A DNA stretch of 64,000 nt, taken from NCBI GenBank assembly GCA_021498095.1, contig JAIZWK010000001.1, forward strand, positions 2,095,666 to 2,159,665, written 5' to 3'. This DNA comes from Candidatus Harpocratesius repetitus. Its GTDB lineage: Archaea; Asgardarchaeota; Lokiarchaeia; Sigyniarchaeales; Promethearchaeaceae. This document shows, piece after piece, positions 57,733 to 64,000 of the stretch; the stretch's first letter is position 1; each line of letters begins with the position of its first letter. The position numbers and the translations under genes were made by a program. The notes below the pieces were generated by a model that worked only from the letters and a program-made list of their open reading frames with translations, ran no database searches and was not told where the DNA came from.

Positions 57733-58982
57733 TATATTGTAGCCTCCAATCTTTCTTCATTTGTAAGTGGTCTATAGAGATCAGGATCAGATTTGTCTTT
57801 ATCATATAAATGACAAGCAACTTGAACTGCATTATTTAATGGAATTAAATCTGGTCTGATTTCTTGGCATACTTTCATTGCATGAGGACATCTTGGATGA
57901 AATCGACATCCACTAGGTGGATAAATAAGGTTTGGAACCATTCCCTTAATGATTGCTAATTTATTCTTTCTTGATTCTGGTGTTACTTTTGGAATTGCAG
58001 CAAGAAGACCTTTGGTATAAGGATGTTGAGGATTTTCAAATATATCTTCAACAGTTCCGTATTCTACAATATTTCCAGAATACATAACTGCAACTCGATC
58101 ACACAATTCAAAAATCACTCCTAATGAGTGAGTGATAAACAAGACTGAATTATGAAGTCGATTTTTCAATTCTCGAATCATATCTAAAATTTGTGCTTGA
58201 ATAGTAACATCTAGTGCAGTAGTGGGTTCATCACAAATTAACAACTTTGAATTACATGCCAAACCCATAGCAATCATGATTCGTTGCCGCATCCCTCCAG
58301 ATAGTTCATGTGGGTATCGATTAATCAGAGAATCTGCATTTGGAAGACCGATTCGATCTAATAACTGTGAAGATTCACGATAAGCGATATCTTTCAATGT
58401 TATTCGGCCCTTAACTTTTCGTTTTAGTGCATTTATCTGAACTTTAAGGGTTTCAGCGCCTTCTTCTGATGCATTTTTCAAGTCTGATTTCATTTGTTTA
58501 AGCTTTTCCTTTAAAATGCTATTTTCTTGGCGAGCTTTCGCTAATTCTTCTTTTAGGTATTCTTTTTGGTGAAGTAAGTAAACTTCCGCCAATTGATCGC
58601 CTACTTTCATTACTGGATTCAATGAATTCATAGGATCTTGGAAAATCATAGTAATTGTGTTTCCTCTGTAGTGTAACATCTGATTTTCTGGTAAATCAAT
58701 AAGATTAATACCTTCAAATTCGATTTGTCCAGATATTATTTTTCCAGGAGATCGAACTAACCGCAATAATGAAAGTGCGGTTACAGATTTTCCACATCCT
58801 GTTTCACCTACTAAACCCAAAATTTCATTTTTATTAATGGTAAATGATACACCATCGACAGCTTTAACAACACCTTCTTCTGTGTAAAAGTATGTCTTTA
58901 AATCTTTTACTTTTAAAAGGAGTTCTTTTTCTTCGGTGTTTGAGTTATCTGAATTTGTTGTATTTTTTTGAACTTCTATCAT
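57732..58982 (-). CDS. oppD: Oligopeptide ABC transporter ATP-binding protein (OppD-like) with coiled-coil insert
   Basis: The partner ATPase of oppF (416 aa; usual about 330). Walker A is G-E-T-G-C-G-K-S; Q-loop Q115-D-P-M-N-S-L-N-P; signature L227-S-G-G-M-R-Q; Walker B L-L-I-C-D-E-P; H-loop I-T-H. Between Q-loop and signature, about residues 138-200, there is an extra heptad-rich coiled coil (E-E-L-A-K-A-R-Q-E-N-S-I-L-K-E-K-L). It adds about 55 residues in the helical subdomain, compared with ordinary OppD. The C-terminal extension has R-C-P-H-A-M-K-V-C. It lies 19 bases downstream of oppC. The insert could pair with a partner or lengthen the domain that contacts the membrane subunits. Confidence 0.93.
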   Translation of the reverse strand: MIEVQKNTTNSDNSNTEEKELLLKVKDLKTYFYTEEGVVKAVDGVSFTINKNEILGLVGETGCGKSVTALSLLRLVRSPGKIISGQIEFEGINLIDLPENQMLHYRGNTITMIFQDPMNSLNPVMKVGDQLAEVYLLHQKEYLKEELAKARQENSILKEKLKQMKSDLKNASEEGAETLKVQINALKRKVKGRITLKDIAYRESSQLLDRIGLPNADSLINRYPHELSGGMRQRIMIAMGLACNSKLLICDEPTTALDVTIQAQILDMIRELKNRLHNSVLFITHSLGVIFELCDRVAVMYSGNIVEYGTVEDIFENPQHPYTKGLLAAIPKVTPESRKNKLAIIKGMVPNLIYPPSGCRFHPRCPHAMKVCQEIRPDLIPLNNAVQVACHLYDKDKSDPDLYRPLTNEERLEATI

Positions 58983-59001
58983 TTATATCATCACTCTTTG
59001 T

Positions 59002-60015
59002 TTATTTTCTTCCTTGTAATCGAGGATCTAAAGCATCCCTTAATCCATCACCTACTAACATAAAGGCTAACACAGTCAATAAAATTCCAAATCCTGGAGT
59101 AAATGCTGCCCAAGGTGCATCATAAATATGATTTCGAGCGTAATTAATATCCGTTCCCCATTCTACTAATGAACTATCAGAGAAGCCAAGAAATGATAGG
59201 CCGGCTAAGCTTAAGATAATTCCTCCAATATCAAATGTAAATGCAACAATTATTGGTGCTAAACAATTTGGAAGAATGTGCTTAAACATAATTTTCAAGT
59301 CGTTAGCTCCTGCCACTTTTGCAGCTTCAACATAGGTTTTATTCTTTTCTTGAAGTGCAGTTCCTCGAATTAATCTTGTATATCCAGGAATACCTAAAAT
59401 ACCATAAGTCAGTAAGATGGTTTGCATACTGGTACTTAAAATTGATATTAAGATGATTACAATAATCAATCCTGGAAATGCCATAATGATATCAACCATT
59501 CGCATGATCAAATTATCAATAATACCACCTTGATAAGAGGAGAAGATTCCAAGCAAAGTTCCTAATGTGACACTAATGATAATCGAGAATAAACCCATAG
59601 TAAGTGACGATCTCGCACCCCATATCAACCTTGCTAATACATCACGCCCAAATTTAGAGACTCCTAAGGGGTGTAAATAATTTGGTGCAGACCATGGAGT
59701 AATTCCCTCAGCAATACCGGTAATTTCTATATCATAATCAAATACTGTGATTAAAGGGGCAAAAACAGCCCAAGTAACCACAATAAATATTATAAAGAAC
59801 CCAAAAATTGTCAGAGGATTGTTTAATTTGGTAATAAATCTTCGTTTACTTTTAAAACGTGTCAACATTTCATGTCGTCTTTCTAATTCTCGACTTTTCA
59901 TTCCAGGAACAAACAAAAATCCTAAGTATTTTTTAGTTATTTCTGACATTTGTTTTCCAAAGGGTTCTGGTCTATATAATTTTGCTTCTAAATTAGTAAT
60001 TTTTATATCTTCCAT
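59002..60015 (-). CDS. oppC: Oligopeptide ABC transporter permease (OppC-like)
   Basis: A 337-residue inner-membrane permease. An N-terminal segment W-A-V-F-A-P-L-I is followed by several membrane helices and the permease signature region L-P-N-C-L-A-P-I-I-V-A, with K-V-A-G-A-N-D-L-K-I-M (EAA-loop) that contacts the ATPases. The C-terminus has G-D-G-L-R-D-A-L-D-P-R. The start at ATG 60015 is chosen because an AAGGAGGAT site lies seven bases upstream; the open frame extends to 60060, overlapping oppB. It forms the heteromeric permease with oppB. Confidence 0.94.
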   Translation of the reverse strand: MEDIKITNLEAKLYRPEPFGKQMSEITKKYLGFLFVPGMKSRELERRHEMLTRFKSKRRFITKLNNPLTIFGFFIIFIVVTWAVFAPLITVFDYDIEITGIAEGITPWSAPNYLHPLGVSKFGRDVLARLIWGARSSLTMGLFSIIISVTLGTLLGIFSSYQGGIIDNLIMRMVDIIMAFPGLIIVIILISILSTSMQTILLTYGILGIPGYTRLIRGTALQEKNKTYVEAAKVAGANDLKIMFKHILPNCLAPIIVAFTFDIGGIILSLAGLSFLGFSDSSLVEWGTDINYARNHIYDAPWAAFTPGFGILLTVLAFMLVGDGLRDALDPRLQGRK

Positions 60016-60020
60016 TTTTA

Positions 60021-60029
60021 AATCCTCCT
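60021..60029 (-). promoter_or_regulatory. Ribosome-binding site setting the oppC start
   Basis: AAGGAGGA on the minus strand just before ATG 60015, located at the very end of oppB. It argues against the upstream in-frame starts that would overlap oppB. Confidence 0.7.
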
Positions 60030-61060
60030 TAATATCGGATTCGTGGATCCACGACTCCATATAATATATCTGTGATTAAATTAGCGAGTACGAAAATGAT
60101 GGTCATTAAGAATACACTTGCATTAATTAAGAAATAATCTTGTTTATTGATTGCATCGATTGTCATCATTCCCATCCCGTTTAAAGCAAAAGTTGTTTCT
60201 GTTAAAACTGCCCCTCCAAGTAGTCCTGCAAAACTTAAGGTAACAATTGTAATTGTTGTAATTTGTGCGTTTCTCCATGCATGTTTGTAGATAACTTGAT
60301 GTTCTGAACATCCTTTTGCTCGGGCAGTTCGTATGTAATCCAATTCTAATACTTCAAGCATACTTGAACGGGTCTGTCGGGTAATACCTGCAACTGAAAT
60401 GAAACTTAAAGCAAAAACAGGCATGATAAGGTGTAAAACTGTATCCTTGAAGACATCAAAATCACCTTTGATAAAGGAATCCAGCAAACGTAATCCTGTA
60501 ATATCAGGCTTATATGTAATATATTGAATTCCTTGATACCCAGTTGCATCCAACCAGCCTAATTTTACCGCAAATATAAATTGTAGAATCATTCCTAACC
60601 AAAATACAGGAATTGCAACTCCAACTAAGGCAAAGAATCTAATGATTGTGTCGGACCATTGATTTCGATGAACTGCAGAGAAAATTCCTGCAAAAATACC
60701 AACAACAGTTGCAATACTTACCGAAAGAATTGTTATCTCAAATGTTTTTGGGAATTTTACTGAGATTATATCCCACACAGGAGTATCTTTTGGAAGAACT
60801 GCAATTGTATTACCCCAATCCCCCGAAAATAGATTTTTCATATAAATTAGAAATTGGGTTAAAATAGGATCATAATATCCCCATTTTTGCTTTTGATCTT
60901 CAATATATATTTTCCGAGCATCAGTCATATGTTCCCCTGCCATTAACGTCCAAGGATCAGAGGGCATTAATTGCGCTAACCAAAAAGTTAGAAACATTAC
61001 TCCAAGTAATATTGGGATTAATGCAATTATCCTCCTAATTGTATATTTTATTAAACTCAT
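60029..61060 (-). CDS. oppB: Oligopeptide ABC transporter permease (OppB-like)
   Basis: A 343-residue permease of the OppB/DppB family. The N-terminus R-R-I-I-A-L-I-P-I-L-L-G-V is typical. The EAA loop region reads T-A-R-A-K-G-C-S-E-H-Q-V-I, and the end is D-P-R-I-R-Y. About six membrane segments are present. It follows a membrane protein gene by 32 bases and precedes oppC. The usual gene order B-C-D-F is kept. Confidence 0.95.
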   Translation of the reverse strand: MSLIKYTIRRIIALIPILLGVMFLTFWLAQLMPSDPWTLMAGEHMTDARKIYIEDQKQKWGYYDPILTQFLIYMKNLFSGDWGNTIAVLPKDTPVWDIISVKFPKTFEITILSVSIATVVGIFAGIFSAVHRNQWSDTIIRFFALVGVAIPVFWLGMILQFIFAVKLGWLDATGYQGIQYITYKPDITGLRLLDSFIKGDFDVFKDTVLHLIMPVFALSFISVAGITRQTRSSMLEVLELDYIRTARAKGCSEHQVIYKHAWRNAQITTITIVTLSFAGLLGGAVLTETTFALNGMGMMTIDAINKQDYFLINASVFLMTIIFVLANLITDILYGVVDPRIRY

Positions 61061-61092
61061 TTTATGATTTCACCTTTTCCTTTTCTAAAAAA

Positions 61093-61749
61093 TTATTGTA
61101 TTTCTGTAGATTCTGATTTGGACTTTTGAAGTAATTGTTCTTGAAGTGATTCAATTGCTTTCAATTTTATCATAGATTCACGCTCTTGTACTAGTGATCT
61201 AATCCATCCCCCAATAACACCGGCAAATGTATAGACAACTAAAAGAACTACAAGATTGACATACCCTTCCCATGATGAAAAGTATCTGCCGATGGTTGTA
61301 AAAATTAATTCCCGAGCATTAATTGCTGTCCAAATCCATGAGATCATAATAATAAATGGAACTGTCCAGATATTATTCTTTATTGCAAAAACAACAAAAT
61401 TTTCCCGATAGCTTTGATAAATCCCAATAAAAATTAAAATAAATAAGCTTGTTAAACCAACAGGTATATGATACACGAAATTCAAGAATGATGGGAGATT
61501 TAAAGACAACGGGTTAAAGTTATAATAGGGATCAAAGTTGAAAAAATTCGTGTATACGAACAGAATATGATCTGGTTTATAAAGTTGTGGGTTATTTTGA
61601 ATATCAGGAATACCACAGTTTACAATCCAACCAAAAAATAAGAAATATATTAGAAATAATCCTATTATTATATTTACCATATTGTTAGTTAGATTTATTT
61701 TTAGCGAAAAAGATCGCTTTTTAACTAGACTTAATTCTTCATTAGCCAT
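61093..61749 (-). CDS. Multi-pass membrane protein at the head of the opp operon
   Basis: A 218-residue protein with about four hydrophobic segments (near residues 27-45, 93-110, 127-143, 162-180). There is an exposed loop with aromatic F-D-P-Y-Y-N-F-N-P and a soluble tail of about 35 residues (L-V-Q-E-R-E-S-M-I-K-L-K-A) that may form a coiled coil. It is the first gene of the leftward operon, 32 bases before oppB. Opp systems do not normally have such a fifth membrane component, so it may be lineage-specific, for example a regulator or accessory to the transporter. Family unrecognised. Confidence 0.72.
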   Translation of the reverse strand: MANEELSLVKKRSFSLKINLTNNMVNIIIGLFLIYFLFFGWIVNCGIPDIQNNPQLYKPDHILFVYTNFFNFDPYYNFNPLSLNLPSFLNFVYHIPVGLTSLFILIFIGIYQSYRENFVVFAIKNNIWTVPFIIMISWIWTAINARELIFTTIGRYFSSWEGYVNLVVLLVVYTFAGVIGGWIRSLVQERESMIKLKAIESLQEQLLQKSKSESTEIQ

Positions 61750-62619
61750 GATATCAACTCATTTTTATTAATTTAATTATAATCTCTCGTTAAGAAAGAT
61801 TTTCAGTTGAAATATATTTGTGCTGAATTATAAAAAATTCCATTTTTCTTGGTTTTACCCAGTTTAACTAAAATGGAGGTATTACTTGTAAGCTATAAAA
61901 GAAATTCGATTATTTAAGTCTTTCAAAAATTGGAAATTTTGATTTTCATTTATATCTCAATTTTATGATTTTAATAATTTAAGAAAGAAAACCTTTCCAA
62001 TCCAAAATTTTTTGGATTTTCATTATATATCCTGAAATTAAGCTTTTGATTTATTATTATTTTCAAATACGAAAGATAGTAATATCCAAAAAAGTTTCAA
62101 TAAAAATAATTTGTTATGATGTAATTTCTAAAGATTTCAACGTATTCCAATAGAAATTTATTTATCTACTATTAATCAGAAAAAACATCAAATTTTGATT
62201 TAAAATTTTAAAAAATTGAAAACTTGTTTTCAAAAATTTCTTTACTTATTTCTGGAAAAATTTTAAATAAGATTTATTTCTCAAATATTTATATTAAAAT
62301 TTTTCAAGATATTTAAACCATTTCAATCAATATTAAATCTTTAATTTATTATTGGCCCGAATTTAGAGCGTATCTTTCTTAGTATTCTGGAATAATTTGT
62401 TATTTTAGAGATAAATACGTGGTAAATTATTAAATATAAAAAAAAAAGAATAATAAAATTTGAATTTTTCAGGTGAACCTTATTGTTTTTATTAAGATCT
62501 TAGATATAGATAAAACGAAATTTTTAAATAGGTTTAATACTAATTATTAAAATGTTCCTTGATTTTTTAATAAAAATTCTTTATTAAAAATTAAGGAAAC
62601 GAAATTATATGTGATTGTT
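61750..62619. other. Long AT-rich divergent promoter region
   Basis: About 870 bases between the opp operon and its likely binding-protein gene carry no gene-like ORF; the longest frames are about 15 codons. This is by far the longest intergenic region here. It contains a promoter for the rightward gene (below) and should hold one for the leftward operon near 61780-61800. No structured RNA was recognised by eye. Confidence 0.5.
62515..62530 (+). promoter_or_regulatory. Archaeal BRE/TATA promoter of the solute-binding protein gene
   Basis: CGAAA followed by TTTTTAAATA forms a BRE plus TATA-box pair. It is about 90 bases before the gene's ATG at 62620, which predicts a leader of about 65 bases. 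The order and spacing fit archaeal TBP/TFB promoters; AT background lowers certainty. Confidence 0.45.
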
Positions 62620-64000
62620 ATGAAAAAAGGAAGCATTTATGTCTTATTAGCAGTCTTGATGATAAGCGCTTTTGCTACCGCCCCTGCCGCAGTATTTGCT
62701 GCAGAAGATACTGATACCATGAACTATGGTGTTGGTTCTTTGGTGGTCGATTTAGACCCCCAAATGGCATGGGACAGCGCTTCAATTGATGTTATTGATC
62801 AAGTCTGTGAAGGATTGTTTGGCTATAATTTAAGCGATCCTAACTTAGCCATTATTCCAGTTCTTGCTGAAAGTTTAGGAACTTGGAATGCTGACGCCAC
62901 TGAATATACTGTCACCTTAAAAGAAGGTATTACCTTCCACGATGATACTGCTTTTGATGCAAATGATGTCAAATTCACTTTTGACCGATTGAACTATTTA
63001 ATCGAAAATGAAATGACTCAGATTGCTGAATTATATGAACCTTTAGCTTCTCTTTACCCAGGTACTCCACTACTTATCAACGAAACTGAAGTTGTTGATA
63101 GTAAGACCGTTAAATTCCACTTAAACTACCCATATGTGCCTTTTGTGCCTTTATTATGTTTCAGTGGTTCTTACATTTTACCTGATGGTGGTTCTATTCC
63201 TGCTGAAGAATTATTAGATACTGCAACTGATACTTTAGTTGGAACCGGTCCATATAAATACATTGAAACAACTGATGAATACACTAAATTAACCTATTTT
63301 GCTGACTGGCATGGTGAACGTCCAGATCGATACATGAAAAACATCGTGTTCTTATATTACAGCGATGGAACTGCAAAAAGTCAAGCTTTCCTTGCTGGAG
63401 ACTTAGATTGGGTTGATGGTTCTTTACCAGAATTCTTACCTCAATTTGAAGCTTCCGACCAATTTGTTGTTGGTGAACAACGACGAAGCACTATTATCCT
63501 TTACATGGGTATGAACAACAAAGTTATCAACAAAACAATGCGACAAGCTATCAGCTATGCCTTCGATTACGATTATGTTATCGATAACTTAGCATTAGGC
63601 AATGCCGCTCGATTAACCTCACCAGTACCAGAAGGTATCATGTATCACAATCCTGACATTGATTATCCTACCTATAATGTAACCCATGCTCGACAAATCT
63701 TGATCGATGCTGGTATCGTTAATGGTTCTGCTTATGCACCAGACGATGATTTTGCCTGGTATACTTTAGCTACTGAGAGTCCAATTGCAACCTATAATTA
63801 CACCTGGAACTCTGGAAATGAATTCCGAGCTGATTTAGGTGTTTTATGTGCTGATAACCTCAAGAAAATTGGTATTATTGTTACTTTTAATCCTATCACT
63901 TGGGGTGAATACTTACACTTATTATTTGTTGAACCTTGGAAATTAGAATTGTACATGTTAGGTTGGGGACCTGATTACAATGACCCAAGCAACTATATTA
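62620..64000 (+). CDS. oppA: Secreted peptide-binding protein (SBP family 5), partial at the window end
   Basis: A solute-binding protein of the OppA/DppA family, present for 460 residues and still open at base 64000. The signal peptide is clear: K-K-G then hydrophobic L-L-A-V-L-M-I-S-A-F-A, with likely cleavage after A27 (V-F-A before A-E-D-T-D). SBP-5 motifs follow: L-D-P-Q-M-A-W-D, V-C-E-G-L-F-G-Y, P-V-L-A-E-S-L, Y-T-V-T-L-K-E-G-I-T-F-H-D, and F-D-A-N-D-V-K-F-T-F. A GTG three codons upstream at 62611 is closer to an AAGGA site. It diverges from oppB-C-D-F and is the natural ligand-capturing partner. Richer codon use suggests high expression. Confidence 0.92.
   Translation, partial: MKKGSIYVLLAVLMISAFATAPAAVFAAEDTDTMNYGVGSLVVDLDPQMAWDSASIDVIDQVCEGLFGYNLSDPNLAIIPVLAESLGTWNADATEYTVTLKEGITFHDDTAFDANDVKFTFDRLNYLIENEMTQIAELYEPLASLYPGTPLLINETEVVDSKTVKFHLNYPYVPFVPLLCFSGSYILPDGGSIPAEELLDTATDTLVGTGPYKYIETTDEYTKLTYFADWHGERPDRYMKNIVFLYYSDGTAKSQAFLAGDLDWVDGSLPEFLPQFEASDQFVVGEQRRSTIILYMGMNNKVINKTMRQAISYAFDYDYVIDNLALGNAARLTSPVPEGIMYHNPDIDYPTYNVTHARQILIDAGIVNGSAYAPDDDFAWYTLATESPIATYNYTWNSGNEFRADLGVLCADNLKKIGIIVTFNPITWGEYLHLLFVEPWKLELYMLGWGPDYNDPSNYI

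Overview
The window is AT-rich and reads as an Asgard-type archaeon (Lokiarchaeia/Heimdallarchaeia-like; exact lineage not decidable here). The archaeal evidence is an EF-2, a class I CCA-adding enzyme, a tRNA-Ala whose intron sits in a bulge-helix-bulge fold, a tungsten aldehyde:ferredoxin oxidoreductase and archaeal BRE/TATA-like promoters. The Asgard evidence is the density of eukaryote-like parts: a Rag/Gtr-type GTPase, an Arf-like GTPase, several longin-like domains, a roadblock/LC7-like protein and a TPR protein. DNA repair is bacterial in type (UvrA, UvrB, Fpg).

Layout. 1-7.1 kb: end of a membrane protein, a small ORF, an EF-2 with a non-canonical diphthamide loop, a GNAT acetyltransferase and a long low-complexity zinc protein. 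7.1-13.1 kb: the CCA-adding enzyme with an unknown partner, then a CxxCxxCC protein, an AOR fused to a hexulose-6-phosphate synthase domain, and a MoaD-like sulfur carrier. 13.2-18.6 kb: uvrB-uvrA. 19-23.7 kb: a three-domain Rag-type GTPase, a dihydrouridine synthase and a VapBC-like pair. 23.9-31.2 kb: a large beta-repeat protein, tRNA-Ala(GGC), an amphipathic helical protein, and a copper island (membrane zinc-ribbon protein, a 53-residue Cys/His protein, CopA, and a divergent PadR-TRASH regulator). 31.2-37 kb: TPR protein with a small membrane protein, Fpg, a 2TM protein with a second PadR regulator, and a DUF4392 protein. 37-45.4 kb: an MFS transporter with a cytosolic helical tail, a RapA/SNF2-like helicase, a longin-wHTH protein and small proteins. 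45.9-56.6 kb: a GH20-like protein, TrxB, NadA, then a run of longin, wHTH, coiled-coil, roadblock and Arf-GTPase genes. 55.6-64 kb: an oligopeptide ABC transporter operon divergent from its likely secreted solute-binding protein, which runs off the window.

How the genes fit together. Three modules stand out. (1) The AOR-HPS fusion beside MoaD suggests coupling of formaldehyde oxidation to the ribulose monophosphate pathway. (2) The CopA / PadR-TRASH / small Cys-His protein set looks like a self-contained copper response. (3) Longin, roadblock and winged-helix proteins clustered with two GTPase fusions look like an Asgard membrane-signalling gene set, possibly linking trafficking-type domains with DNA-binding domains. 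All calls rest on reading the sequence and on remembered family motifs; no searches were run.
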